Assembly: GCF_004027225.2 (NCBI RefSeq)
Contig: NC_044279.2
Span: 31,288,705-31,352,704 of the forward strand
DNA from: Strigops habroptila
Taxonomy: Eukaryota; Chordata; Aves; Psittaciformes; Psittacidae
Reading direction: 5' to 3'
Length of the DNA stretch: 64,000 nt
This document shows positions 50,701 to 61,985 of this stretch, one piece after another (the stretch's first letter is position 1; every line of letters starts with the position of its first letter). The notes under the pieces were generated by a model. It was given only the letters and a program-made list of their open reading frames with translations, was not told where the DNA came from and made no database searches. Made by a program: the position numbers and the translations under genes.

Positions 50701-53700
50701 TACATTTACTTTGAAGATATTAAAAGTAGAGATGTTCTTGACTCTTTGTATTTGCTTTTTGGATGTTTAAGACAGCAAATCATTTGAGAAACTTTGAGGT
50801 CGGGGTGTAGTACATTTTATTAGAGTTTTCCACATCATCTGAATCATGTTGGTAGCTCTATCAGCCCTGCAGTGTCCTGACAGGGAAGGCAAGAGGATTT
50901 TTTATTTTTCTTTCACTCTTCCTCCTCCTTCCCTTTGCCTGTGTATTATGAGACAGGGGAAGTGTATTGAGTTAAGAAGAATGGTTCAAATCTTCTCTTT
51001 TTGCTCTCTTTGCACGGAAGTCTGGTGTCTTAGGAGATATGGATAATTTCCTCAAATTATTTATAAAATTGTGTGAGTTACTTTTAGGCAAGGCTAGTAA
51101 TCAAGCCCAAGCCTATAAATGGAATGTCTAACCCCTTTGACAACAGTAATAATCTTTCTCAGATGGAAGGGGTCACATAAACTTCTCTGTTGACTTTTTA
51201 TCTAGGTGATAAACTGCTCACTTGTGAGTTACTGAAAGAACCTACAGTTTCTGCTCCACAGCAATACGCTGTAGAGTTGCTAATCTGCCCGGTGCGGTGT
51301 CAGAAGTGTGAGTTATGTCCTCTATGGCTGGACCACATCGTAGATTAATGTTTTAACTGAAAAGACGGATGTCTGTATTTGGATGTAAAAGTCCAAGAGA
51401 ATAGTAAGCATGTAGTATTGTACACTGTTGCCCAGTAGCATGAATTCAATGAGAGCAAACTGAGATTCCTCTTACAAACATAACTTCTTCCCATATTGCA
51501 TGTGATGTGCTTTCCTGTCCCCAAGTACACCTCCATTCCCAGGCATCTCACATCTGCCAAGTGAGATGGTAAAATTTAATTTTACCTTTATATGCACTCT
51601 TAAAATGCAAACTGATACACCAGTTTGTGTTAGTCTTTGTTTCACATAGCTTAAGCTGTACCACTCCCTTTTGTAAATGAGAAGGCTTCCACTAACCCTC
51701 AGTGTCCCCCCAACATTGCTACTGAATGGTTTGCAGGCCTTAAAATGACAGGGAGGGATGAGACCAGAGGTACTCGGTATGGTAAGGGTAGCTTAGGAAA
51801 GATGGTGTCTCTGATCCTTTGGCAACTGTAAATCTCCTCTGTGTTGCATTCTCTTGGCCTCCTGCTATGCAGAAAGCTGTACCTTTGTTCTATATTTGTG
51901 GTTTTTTCCTCCAAGAAACTGGAACTTGGTTAACTGTAATAACTCTTAGGATTGTGTTCTTCCCTTAGCTGCCCTTGGTGGATGGTATATCAGGGTATGG
52001 CTGGTTAGTTATAAAATTTCAGGAGCTCATCCAAGATTATCAGCTTCAGTGAGAATTTAATGATCCAAGATTCGTGGAGGTTAAAAATTCTAATAGTTCC
52101 TGTTGCAATACTGCTGAGAGAACTAAATTGTGCTTTCAGAACTAAGTGTGAGATGTGAATACGAAGTATAAAGGTAAGAGGGATCCTGTGTGAAAGGAAT
52201 TAATCCTGTATTTGTTATTAAGGGCAGTAGTTCTATTTTAAAGTTAGAGCTGAGCACAAAATTTTGCATCTCTTAAATATTGTCCCTCCTCAATAAACCT
52301 TTTGAGTATGTGTTGGAATCTGAAGCATGTGTTTGACTGCTTTGCTGAATTGGGGCCTTCATTACCAAATTGCAGGTGTATGTTAGCTTAAGTATTTAAG
52401 AAAAAAAAAAAAAGTAAAACAATGCTTATTTTGTTCTGTTCAGTGTAGTTTGTTATATTAATGGAAAGCATCAGAAATGCTGTGCTGTTGCTATGCTGTC
52501 TGAAAAAGATTTAATTTAGTTAATGGTTTGAGTGTTCAGTATGTGATAGAGTTCAGTTAAGAATTAACATGGAGTGATGAAATGAAAATTTAAAAAACGA
52601 AAGTGAGATTCTACTTTTTTGTGCCTAATGTTATTGTAGAATGAGGCTTTAAGATGTTTTCCTGTTTAAAAGTGTGTTTCAATGGTATTTTGTAAATTCT
52701 TATGTGGATATTAGAGCATTTATTATGTGTGCAATAGCTGGGGCTCTGTAAACATTTCCATAATAAACTTCTCTGTATACTAGGACTTCATAACTTGGTC
52801 ATGAAAACGTGTTTTGGGCGTAAAAGTGGTGTAGTGGTCTGCCAGAAAGCTTGTGCTTTAAAAATAAATAAGATTATTTAAAAAGAGATGTTTAGAAGGA
52901 AACTGAAGAAAAAATGTGCTGTACCTAACTCATTCTGGATAAATATTTGATCAATATGTTCTTAAATAAAAAAGCCCCCTACTTAACTAGACAAACTAAT
53001 TCAGTGGTGAGCTAATCTTTCTATTATTCTTAAAATCTGAACTTTTTTTCTATTGCTACATAAAATGTTTATACATGTAATGTAGATAAAGTGGTAGTTC
53101 CCTATTTTCAGCTGTGTCACATAGGTTTGCAAACTTGCCTGGCTTCTTTAGATTTCTTTCTGCTAAATTTAAGGGGACAAAGAGGTTTGAGTGTTTTGTC
53201 GTTAAGTGTGTTTTCTCAGACGCTGATAATTTCAGTTATTCTTTCTGGAAAGTCTCATGTTAATCTACACGTTTCCTAAAGAGTAGTGTCCAAAGGTGAG
53301 CACATTGCTGTTAGGCCTTTGAAGAAAGGACGATTATCATTCTGTGTATTCTGGGGTGATTCATTCTTTGATGTAAGTATACAATGGCTACTGTGTAGAG
53401 GCTATTAAACAGAGTACTATTTAGCAATTCCTTAATTGTTTCTTTTGCTGGCTTGCTTGGGAAGAAGAATGTGTTGCAATAAATAGAAGAAAAGATGTTT
53501 AGAAAGGAAATGAATATTGATTTTTAGCACCCCTGTTAAATATAAATCTGTGTAACATTGTCTTGTATCAGTTTTGGTATGTAGTTCTGTGAAATGTGCT
53601 TTTCTGTAAGATACGGGTAAAAGCCTGTGGTCTGTTAACAGTGAAATAACTGTTTAGCTGTAAAACCTGGCCTTGTTTCAAGCAGTTGTGCTTTCCATGC

Positions 53701-56700
53701 AAAAAGTAAATCAGCACTGTATAAAACACATCAGTGTAATAGTGTCTGTATCACTGTGGTGCTACCTGTGTAGTTTCAGTAGTACAAAACACTTTTGGCA
53801 TACTAGAGTTCTTTGTTACGTGTCATAAATGTGGGCCTGCAACATGCTATGGGAATTGTACACTAGAGGGCTTTTTTCCTTTTCTCCACCAACATAAAAT
53901 TAGCTATAGCTACATTGTGCTAAATGAGACCACCAGATCTTTGCTCATCTTTGTGAGGCATTCCCTTATTTAAAATTTTGGACTATGGTGAGAAATAGGA
54001 GAGAAAGGCAGTGAAATAAGATACATTCTGGCTTACTATATAAGTGCCATGAAGTCTTTATTTTTGTTTAGCAATGCTGTGGAAAAGCTGAGAATTACTT
54101 GCTTCTCTTGGCAATGTGTCTTCCGACCAAGGCAAATGTCACAAATCTAGATTCAGTAGGTGTTTGCTTGCATGTTAGCTTTGAGATTTCTTTAGGAAAA
54201 GTTCAATTTTATGCTGTTTTTCTGACCTTTACATATATATGTAAATTAATATAATTTGCAGGTAACTGGGACATTTGAGGTATGGTCTGGAGTACCAATA
54301 TATACATGTAGTAGAAAGTTTTGGTGTTGACTAGATTATGGTTTTAAATCAGTTGGGTTTCACATAATAACTGAATGAGTCTGTGGCATTTTACAGTAAA
54401 GTTCAAAATGAGTATTGTGTATTGTGAAAGACATAGACTCTTTTGTAGGTGTAAATTTTTGTATTTTCATTCAAGGTTTGAACTTGGGTGGATACATAGG
54501 CATGAGGATAGATATTCTGCAGTTTTCTTTTTGTCCTTGCTGGATATAAACTGAAATCCCTCAATGATATTTCCCATAGCAAGCTCTGTTAAATCATAGT
54601 CCCTTGAAAATAAGGGTAAGAGAAAAATAGAGTTGAAAAAACCAGCCAAAGAGTGTGAGCAATAGTTGCACATGCATTTTTAGTTATAGTAAATAAAGGT
54701 TTAATTTCCAGGTGAAATTGAGTGAATCTGAAGAAATAAAATGTGAAAGTCCCAATTTCTTGAATGTCTTTTTCTCTTACATTTTAGCTGTATTATTGAC
54801 AAATAGAAAGGAATTAGCTTCTAGCAATGAAGCAGGTAAATGAAATCTGAAAATAATTACATACATATACAAATTTTTTCTATTTTCCTACTTGTTTTTC
54901 ATTCACTGCCTAATACTCTAACAACACCGAAGATTTCAGACATGTTCTGCAGATGACAGCTAACCTATTAGTATTTACCAGACATAAAATGTTGCAATTG
55001 TATTATCTAGTGCTGTTCCACAAACATGGGAAGGATAACCAAGTAACACTTATTTTTCTGTTGTCTTCAAAGGGATGTCAGAGATGGCTTCAGAAGAAAA
55101 AGCCTGTATCCGTCTCATTACATGAGAGAGCGATCCCCTCATAAGAGGGACTCTCCTCTCTTCAGGGAATCACCAGGGAGCCGAAGGGATTCTCCACACA
55201 GCAGATCTGGCTCTAGTGTCAGCAGCAGGAGCTACTCTCCTGAAAGAAGCAAATCCTATCCTTTCCACCAGTCCCAGCATAGCAGAAATATGTCATCTTT
55301 ACATAAAAGAAATACTTCTTCTCAGCAAGGTAATGCTGGATTAATGATGAGAACTGGTTAGTGAGGTGAAACTGCAACTCACTGTATAAGCCCTTTTTCT
55401 TTACATGCTGTATTTACAATGAGAAAACTAGACATTTTGTACCAGTTGTGTTGTCTGCTTTTTGGTTGTTTCACTGTAGTCTCTGTTCCCTTATGTATTT
55501 CATGTGGGAGATTGTAGGTGTTGTTTCAGTACCAGCTCTAGACTGACTGTAGGAGTTTGAGAAGCACAGCTTTTTCTGGTATCTTACGTTATTTTCTGTT
55601 TAGCCTCAACTGCTTCTGTTCCTTCTTTATGTGCTTTGTTGAATTCCCTTACAAGAAACTTTGCTGTCATCTATAGCAAATGAAGACTTTTCTTCTTGCA
55701 GCCAGGGGAAAAAGGGGATTGAAAAATAAGAGAGATTAAAGTACATATACTGCCACTTGTTACATTTTCTGAAAATGTTCTTAGACCTGTAATATTAGGG
55801 GCTTGAGGGTTTTTTAACAATTTCATCTCCTTGTCAGATTCTCTCAAATCTTGCTTTCCTCAAAGAAATGTGAAACATAGTAAAGTCTGTACTGTGTATG
55901 TTCTGCCTTTTAAAAGCTTGGCTGTTAGTCTTTCCTTGAAGCCTAATGAATCATCTGTTTTGAAAATATTTAAGGTTTTCCTATTTAAATAATTAGAAAA
56001 AAAAAAAAAAGGGCAAAATTGCTTTTTTTTTCAGTATACTACAATCTTAGCCACTGCTTTTTGCACAGTTTATGTAAATTAATCTGATTTGATTTCCGTT
56101 TCTGCAAATGCTTTCTAGTGAACTATACAAACCTACTGTTCATTTTGACAGCTTTTTAAAAGTTTAATTAGATATTTTTTTATTCACTGATAGGCATATT
56201 GTGAGTTTCCAGAGTGGCACACTGGACCATTATGTAGCACTTACTGCCAAAAGAGATCTTGTGGAGTTTAGTTAACATTGTTTAAATACTGAGGAATCAT
56301 TTCACTCATTGTAGAATACAAATTATCCTTCTAGCTCATCACTGCAATTCTTTTAACACTTTGGAGCAATACTCAGTGAATGCGAATTCCTCAAAGTGTA
56401 GGAAAGGAAAAGAAAAATAAGATATTCAGCTAAATTTGTAGAAGTGTTGTAGATATGCAGATGATAATTATCAGGAACAGGAAAAAATGTTTTTAGAAAC
56501 CATATAAAATTTCAGGGTTTTCCTAATGTTTTGTATTAAGTCTATGCTATCCATATAGTGTGAAAATGCAGGGAAAGAGTAGACCAACTCCTCAAATACC
56601 TTTTAAACATTTCCTATTGTTAAAAGCATGCATATTTTGCATGGACTTCCCATTACGTGTTTTGTGTAGGTAGTGGTATTTTTAAATACACAGCATGATG

Positions 56701-59700
56701 CAGTCATGTTTTATGTCATTGAGTAAAAAGGAAAATATCTCAGCTTTTTTGGAGATGCTGTGTTTGCTCTTTATTTCTTTGACTCACTAAATTAAAGCCA
56801 TATTTGTTCATAGTTCTATTAAAATAATTTATATTTATATAATATGTAATATTAATATATGTATTATAAATTATATCCCAATTATTTTTTAAGTATTTGA
56901 TAGACTTTTTATCCCATTCTTAATTGTATTGATACTAATTTGATGGAAGCCAAGGGAAGTCTGCATTGTTCTCTATTTGTGAACAGTCAGTCATTTCCCA
57001 GTAAGTGTGAATAGTCTAGTTAATTTAGGCCTACTGACAGCGTATGTGCTTTATGTGTTTACCTTTTGCAGATCCCTTTGACGTAATCCATGAATCACAG
57101 GTTGAAAACTAGTGGTTCACGCTGCAGCCAGTTCTGCTGCTGCAGGCTGCTTGCAACCAGTCTGTGGCAAGGCTAGGCGCAGACTCTGATTAGCACAGTG
57201 AATTTGAATTGTCATTTTTCCAATTTTAACTCTTACAAGAAAACCACTGATAATACAAAATTGCATCTAGTCTGTGGCTGGTACAATACAGGACTGTTTC
57301 CCGTGGCAGGGCTTTTCACCACACTGTGGCCTGCTAAACCAGTTCCTACACTGCCTGGTTTCCTGGAGTGATTGACTGGTGTCTTATATTTCACCTGTAC
57401 ATATTATTACAGGAATATTAAAAAGTAAAGCCGCATCATTTTGCCAAGTCATATTGATACACCCTTTCAGTTAATGTTGAAAAAAGAACAATGGGTTTTT
57501 CTAAATACATGAAATAATATAGCTGTATCTCTTCTCTCTTTGTAAAGAGAAGAAAGTGGTTTTAATATTTATCAGATGGTGGAGTGTGTAGATTTCATGT
57601 CTGACCTGAGCGACTTTCACTGCAATTTTTCTAAGCCAATAATTATATTTGCAACATACATTTTAATATAATTTCACAGTTGTTATTTTTTTCTTAATTG
57701 TAGGTAAAGAGAGGGCATCAGGTCAATCACTGAAAACATCAAGAGATGCATCACCTTCAGGCTCCATAGCAGTACCCTCATCAAAGGTGAATTTTCTTTT
57801 CAAATATTTCTCACCATGGTTTCTGGATTTTTTTTCCTCAGTTGGAAGGAGATACTGTATGTAGCTGTTAAGGAAAGGAGCGTCCTGAATTGCTCTGCAG
57901 AGGATAGGTTTCCCTTGCAACAGGAAGGTGTTGATAATGTTATCTATCTAATTATGACAAACCTTTTTGTACTATATTCACGGTCTCATTTTAGGAGAAA
58001 GTCTCTGTAGGTATTTAAAATTGTCATTTTCCAAAGTCTGCAATGTGCTAAAAAAGGAATGGCAAGGACAAAAATGGGGAAGTAGTTTTAGGAGCAACAA
58101 ATGAATTGGACAAGGCTATACTTGCACTGAACTTCATCATTCAGTGATTCCTAAGCTGTTACTGGATTTGGAAACAATGCGGTGTCTGACTGACTGGGAA
58201 GATAATGTGAATAGCAGAATTGACTTGGAAGCAGAGCTGTTCGAGGATGTGACAAGAATGATAGCATTTACTTGGAAAGGGAGCCACATTGCAAGGTAGT
58301 TTGATAAATGCAATTTTATGTTCTAAATGATGCTGTTTAATTTCCCATAAAATCTGTGGGCTGAGCACCAACTACATGATCATGCTGATTAGTTAAACGG
58401 ACAGGCTATTAAACACTATTGAACAATCAGCATTCAAGATTGTTGTGGCAGCAGAAACATTTTCACATCACAGACTGCTTGCCTGTAAATTATATTTGAG
58501 GTTAAAATGAAGACTTCCATTTTCTCTACATTGTTGAGTAATACTTTACTGAGAAATAAAGAAACAATGCATTATATTGTTCTAAGTAGTAAGGTCCTTA
58601 TGAGAATCACAGAATCGTTAGGGTTGGAAGGGACCTTTGGAGACCATCTACTCCAGCCCCTGAAAGAAAGTAGCATTTGCTCTAAGTAGCATGGTGCCTG
58701 GTTCTTGAGGTCTTTTTAATAAAACAGTGGAATGCTTAAACAAAAAAAAAGTCAGAAGAAAGAAAGGTACTTTTTGTTGTGAGAAGATGAGACTGAAGGA
58801 AATAATTAGGTGGGGGAAAAAAACGGGCTTGAGTTGTGCTGTCATTCTAAGTACTTATCCCTTATGCAGCTCTTTTAGAACTGCTGTGCTAGGCATTAGC
58901 TAATTGCCAATGTCCTTAAGGGGGGAGGCAAGCGATATATTTTCAGTGATGTAAATAGGGAAAGCAAGATAAAAGCTGTTACGCACAGGTTGCACTGATT
59001 TGGATTATAAAATAAACTTTATAATTAGTTCACCTATTTTGTTTACAGACTCAGCATACTGCAGCTTAATACCAAATCCTTGCTTAATACAAACCTTTGA
59101 GAACAAGGAGGTATTGCAAAATCTCTTGCACTTGTATTAATGTGCAGTGTGCGCTTGAACTGTGAAGTATTCTTTAAATGTTTTGCTTTCTTTGTCAGTC
59201 AGGTCTGATCTATACTATATTGTGGGGTTTTGCCAGCGCTTTGCCTATATCTGCTGCAGTGAATATCCGCTTGATGTAAGCTACACAAAATGAAACTTTC
59301 TGTTTGATGGCAGTTATTTCCCCAGACAACATAAATATTTATTGGGTATTCATCAGCTGCAGAAATGGAAGTACTTCAGTGACTTTTTATTGCTTTTCTC
59401 TTGAAGTCCCCAAATCTGCCTGTAATGTACTGTCCCCTGTCAGGGGAAATTTTTGGGATGATGGCTGAATTACGCTAACCAGTTCAGTTGCATTAGTAGT
59501 TCAGTTACACCAACAGAAGTAGTCTTAGGAAAACATGAACATCTCTAGGGCTAGAATCTTACAATCTTCTTAGACTTGAGAAATGAGTTATATACTTTAT
59601 TTTATAGATTAAAGGAGATAACTTTCAATGCTCCAAGTTATAATTTAGCTTTGAAATACTTACAAAGGTATATGCCTCTGTAGCAATATCTCTTTTCACT

Positions 59701-61985
59701 GTAGTAACTATATGCAAATCTGAAAAGATATTCTTATCTGTCTTATAATTAATTTTTTACGTATTCATGCATGTGAATTAGTACATGTTGGTGTTATCTG
59801 ATCTTAACCACCTGTTTAATTGACTATGGCATGAAATCTTTTGTGTTTTTCTTTAATAGCTGTCTGGACTGCAAGCCTTGAAGGCTGTATCCAACATAAT
59901 TAGAGCAAAAGGCAGATGTGTGAGACAGGGAAAGCTTCCCAGCAAAGACAGCAGAAAACTGACAGATTTTTGCTGGTCTTATGTTATGCATAAGGTAACA
60001 GAAAAAGAAAAAAAGACACCTGTGTTTTGAGATGGGGGGAAGTTTTGGTTGGGTTTTAGGAGATATACAGGTTGTTCATTTCTTACAAGTTTGCAGCTTA
60101 AGTAGCTGCAGATGTTTTTCTCTGAGAAGTATGTTGCTGTTGTTCAGTTGTTGTGTACCTGTGTAAATACCGTTACTTTATTACATAAAATGTACTCAGG
60201 ATTTTTTAATACATATTTATTGACATGCATCCTGTAGAATTAAATTTAGTGAGTTTCAATTAAATGGATTTTTTGCTGCATTCTAGCAGATACTAGAGTG
60301 GTTAGTTTCTGCTTATGGCTGTGGAAGTATGGTAGGTCATGTGAGATTTTATTTATCTTCATTTCATGCAAAGCTGACTGTCAGTGGCAAAGATACCAGT
60401 CTTTTATTTTTGTTAGTATTGGCCAGAGCCACATTTGAGGAAAGGGAGAGATTCATAATAGAACCACAGTACAAGATTTTTTTGGCAGCTACAGATAAGT
60501 AAGGTTAAAGGTAAAAGGCATACTATGGGAAATAAGAATGTTGGGGGGAAAAACCTTGGCAGCAGATAGTTTCTAGTGAGACTAGTTTAAGAATAATGGT
60601 GTAGTTTGGAAAGGTGAGCTGGGCTAATTATTCTATGAATTATATTACCCTTTTCTTTTAAGAACCCTTTTCATTCCCCTGCACATTGAACTTTGTCACC
60701 TCCTGACTTTGCTGGTTATAATTCTGTAGTTTACAATAATAGAAAAGAGAGATTTCTATTCGAACATTGTGTTGTGTTTCTCTTCTGGATTCGGATAAAG
60801 GTGGTGTCCTTATGACACTGAATCCTGGAAGGATTCTGTGAATCATATACTTACGCCATACTACAGCACAAAGAGTTGTTTGGGTAATATTTTACTTGAG
60901 GTAAGTATAAAAGGTCTGAAGATGAAGCAGTCTTAGTACAGTTCACAGGATTTGCTTCTGCTGGCCATTTATGTAATTTAGAATGAACTAATGATGAGAG
61001 GGGGGAGTGTTGGGGTTTTTTGTTTGGTTTTTTTGTCCACCTGTTTGCTTTGATGGAACAGGCATTGGGTGGAAATTGGGACAACTTTTTTCAGGCGGTA
61101 GGATTTTTGTATCTTTTTTAGATATCCATCATACTGTTGCAGGTTTTAATACTAGAGTTGTATAGATTCTTGGATGGATCTTTGTCGATTCAAAGGAAAT
61201 ACTGACATAGTGGTAACAAGGTTTATAAAGCTGGCTGTTCCTGAACCGGTTTTGGTACATGGGTGTTTGTCATTGTCTGTTGCTCTGTTAGTAAAAGCCA
61301 AATTGTATTCTTAGAGAGAAATCAATTTTTAAATATTATTTATAGGAGTATTTCAGTCTGAAAAGGTAGATTAAAAGGCTTTAAAGCCGTGACTGACTCT
61401 ATTATAAATCATCAATGTTCCCCCCAAATAAAAACCAATGAATTTTAATGGAAGCAACTCTGATCATTTAAAGTATGTGCAAAATACTTTGTCCCTAATT
61501 AGCTCAGGTTTTACACCCTACACAGTCTTTAATAGCTTAAATTAGTTGCAACCTTTCATGCCTGAAAAACACATTGAATTATTAGATCCCTCCACACTTG
61601 TATCTGACTTCTTAGTGTCCATTTGATCCATGTCTCTTTAAACTCAATTGGTCTCAAATAATTTTTCTGCTATCTCTGTCAAATGAATTTAATAAAACTG
61701 ATTCTGAAAGTATGAAGAAGTATGAAGCAAATGAAATAGCTTCAGCTTCCTTATTTCCTATTTTAAATGTTTGGGAGATCTGAGTAACTGTTTATATTAG
61801 TTTGGAAGATGTTTTTCCATGTGTAAATATATTTTATGTTAAACCTTCACTAAAATGTTTTTGTACAGGCCTCAGATAAGAGCAGCAGACCATCGGAAAA
61901 GGAGCTTGCAGAAGCTGCAAGCAAGTGGGCAGCTGAAAAGTCAGAGAAGGCCGATGAAAGCAATGTACCTGAAATAGAGTATGAT
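29790..61985 (+). CDS. PPHLN1: PPHLN1, periphilin-1; 5' part of the CDS (261 residues, 3' end outside window)
   Basis: Spliced CDS: join(29790, 31640-31731, 35153-35323, 36275-36336, 55073-55329, 57704-57786, 61869-61985), 783 nt in one frame, GT-AG throughout. The protein starts [20 protein letters not shown] as in mammals. The N-terminal half is disordered and rich in Arg, Tyr, Ser and Pro, with [16 protein letters not shown] and a [17 protein letters not shown] block. An RS-like stretch follows in exon 6 ([20 protein letters not shown]), then [13 protein letters not shown] in exon 8, the most conserved part seen. Periphilin is a nuclear subunit of the HUSH complex with TASOR and MPP8, which directs H3K9me3 silencing of retroelements; its TASOR-binding C-terminal helices are not in this window. 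Introns carry five to six CR1 copies and one solo LTR. Identity rests on near-match to the remembered human protein. Confidence 0.95.
30253..30995 (-). mobile_element. Young CR1 LINE 3' part with an intact ORF2 C-terminal frame
   Basis: About 740 bp, reverse orientation, in PPHLN1 intron 2. The 3' tail is at 30253 (ATAGAATC repeats). The minus-strand frame from about 30995 to 30346 is open for over 210 codons, encoding [51 protein letters not shown] and [20 protein letters not shown], the C-terminal part of the CR1 reverse-transcriptase protein. The catalytic core and endonuclease are missing, so it is a dead 5'-truncated copy, but the lack of stops marks it as recent. The formal open frame runs on to 31086 into unrelated flank. 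Confidence 0.95.
31640..31731 (+). CDS. PPHLN1: PPHLN1 exon 3 (residues 1-31)
   Basis: Starts after TTGTCTTCAG with the TG of the start codon, then GCATATCGA. Encodes [19 protein letters not shown] to PRMHPN; ends before GTAAGTC in phase 0. An internal Met (MWSEGR) could serve as an alternative start. Confidence 0.95.
31732..35152. other. PPHLN1 intron 3
   Basis: 3.4 kb, with a CR1 3' fragment at 34261-34488 and poly(T) at 32889-32910. A segment at 33308-33333 resembles the exon 3 donor region. Otherwise AT-rich unique sequence. Confidence 0.6.
34261..34488 (+). mobile_element. CR1 LINE 3' fragment
   Basis: About 228 bp, sense orientation. Encodes remnants [19 protein letters not shown] and [11 protein letters not shown], then the non-coding 3' end GATCTTAAGGTCCTTTCCAA and a single CTATGATT tail. 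Same subfamily as the copies at 30253 and 37268 but with more substitutions. Confidence 0.93.
35153..35323 (+). CDS. PPHLN1: PPHLN1 exon 4 (57 codons, phase 0-0)
   Basis: Starts after TTTGTGGTTTAG with [20 protein letters not shown] and ends SGPPHRG before GTACGT. Both ends are in phase 0, so skipping keeps the frame; I recall human isoforms that lack this block. Later GT sites (35328, 35333) offer alternative donors; the one at 35333 would add four codons (GTA CGT AAG context) in frame. Confidence 0.92.
36275..36336 (+). CDS. PPHLN1: PPHLN1 exon 5
   Basis: Between TGTTTTGCAG and GTATTTTG. 62 nt encoding [20 protein letters not shown] plus two bases of Arg. Matches the mammalian DESGYRW block. 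Confidence 0.94.
37268..37582 (+). mobile_element. CR1 LINE 3' fragment, near-identical to the copy at 30253
   Basis: About 315 bp, sense orientation. Against the reverse complement of 30253-30567 I count about four mismatches, including the full 3' tail of GATTCTAT repeats. It encodes the remnant [20 protein letters not shown] to [13 protein letters not shown]. Very recent insertion. Confidence 0.95.
38090..38114 (+). repeat. G-rich tract, quadruplex candidate on the PPHLN1 sense strand
   Basis: G runs of 6, 7, 2 and 5 separated by single bases; the runs of 6 and 7 can be subdivided to give four runs of three. A weaker G7-T-G6 tract is at 42313-42326. Confidence 0.65.
39629..39745 (+). mobile_element. 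Short CR1 LINE 3' fragment
   Basis: About 117 bp: AAGGCCAGGTTGG, then GATGACCTTAAGGTCC and CCATTCTATGATTCTT. A severely 5'-truncated copy with a short internal deletion in the block before the AACTAGATGA motif. Confidence 0.9.
43032..43573 (+). mobile_element. Solo LTR with 5-bp target duplication, TguLTR5-like
   Basis: Begins TGTCGTGG, ends ACCCAGGACA (TG...CA), 542 bp, flanked by identical GTTTG at 43027-43031 and 43574-43578. Within it are a TATA-like CATATAC near 43309 and AATAAA near 43441, so U3-R-U5 reads on the plus strand, sense with PPHLN1. Blocks such as TATGGTATGGAATACCC-like and GGGTTGAGATAAGA are shared with the LTR at 14520-15085. No viral genes adjoin it. The family name is from memory; a 5-bp duplication fits ERVL-like or related avian ERV integrases. 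Confidence 0.93.
46266..46818 (-). mobile_element. Older CR1 LINE 3' fragment
   Basis: About 550 bp, reverse orientation. Minus-strand frame pieces read [19 protein letters not shown] and [14 protein letters not shown], the CR1 ORF2 C-terminus, but stops and shifts break the frame after about 70 codons. The 3' end lacks the repeated tail. More diverged than the other copies. Confidence 0.92.
48641..48780. repeat. A/C-rich low-complexity tract
   Basis: About 140 bases nearly devoid of G and T on the plus strand, with C runs up to eight and A runs up to five and no fixed period. Resembles the tract at 1190-1282. Confidence 0.7.
55073..55329 (+). CDS. PPHLN1: PPHLN1 exon 6 (RS-like region)
   Basis: Starts after TTGTCTTCAAAG with GGATGTCAGAGATGG and ends CAGCAAG before GTAATG; 257 nt. 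Encodes [20 protein letters not shown], a [18 protein letters not shown] block and [20 protein letters not shown], all close to mammalian periphilin. Reading past the donor would stop at 55359. Confidence 0.96.
55330..57703. other. PPHLN1 intron 6
   Basis: 2.4 kb, AT-rich, with an A/T-only-like stretch at 56817-56880 and a possible hAT transposon end at 57071-57115. No exon seen. Confidence 0.6.
57071..57115 (-). mobile_element. Possible relic of a hAT (Charlie-type) terminal end
   Basis: The reverse complement starts CCACTAGTTTTCAACCTGTG and goes on with a CCATGGA-like block, resembling the CAGTGGTTCTCAACCTGTGG end of many amniote hAT elements. No second terminus or duplication was located, so the element limits are unknown. 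Resemblance is from memory. Confidence 0.3.
57704..57786 (+). CDS. PPHLN1: PPHLN1 exon 7
   Basis: Starts after CTTAATTGTAG and ends TCAAAG before GTGAAT; 83 nt. Encodes [20 protein letters not shown] through VPSSK, matching the mammalian [13 protein letters not shown] region. Ends in phase 0. Confidence 0.94.
58603..58662 (-). mobile_element. CR1 3'-tail fragment, about 60 bp
   Basis: AGAATCACAGAATCG, then GGGTTGGAAGGGACCTTTGG and a CATCTACTCCAGCCCC block: the extreme 3' end of a CR1 copy in reverse orientation, of the subfamily seen at 15609 rather than that at 30253. Confidence 0.88.
59860..59994 (+). CDS. PPHLN1: Candidate PPHLN1 cassette exon, 45 codons
   Basis: A pyrimidine-rich acceptor (TTTTTCTTTAATAG) and a donor AAG before GTAACA bound exactly 135 nt with no stop in the frame set by exon 7. 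Both neighbours are phase 0, so inclusion keeps the protein in frame. It encodes [19 protein letters not shown] through CWSYVMHK. Reading past the donor gives 11 more codons and a TGA at 60028-60030, so it could also act as a terminal exon. I cannot match it with certainty to a known isoform; splice-site and frame fit are the only evidence. Confidence 0.5.
61869..61985 (+). CDS. PPHLN1: PPHLN1 exon 8 (conserved [13 protein letters not shown] block)
   Basis: Between TTTTTGTACAG and GTAAGAC; 117 nt, phase 0 at both ends. Encodes [20 protein letters not shown] and [19 protein letters not shown], nearly the mammalian sequence. It marks the point where the protein passes from the disordered part towards the helical C-terminal half. 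Confidence 0.96.

Larger units (their letters stand above)
36337..55072. other. PPHLN1 intron 5, 18.7 kb
   Basis: The longest complete intron here. It holds CR1 fragments (37268-37582, 39629-39745, 46266-46818), a solo LTR (43032-43573), G-rich tracts at 38090-38114 and 42313-42326, poly(C)-poly(A) at 47691-47708 and an A/C-rich tract at 48641-48780. I found no convincing exon between; frames such as 50080-50418 have no domain or splice context. Confidence 0.7.
57787..61868. other. PPHLN1 intron 7
   Basis: 4.1 kb if the cassette exon at 59860-59994 is skipped. It also contains a short CR1 tail at 58603-58662. The rest is AT-rich sequence with nothing recognisable. Confidence 0.6.

Noticed and set aside
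56817-56880. AT-only stretch as an origin or promoter
   Set aside because: Simple AT-rich intron sequence; nothing else supports a function.
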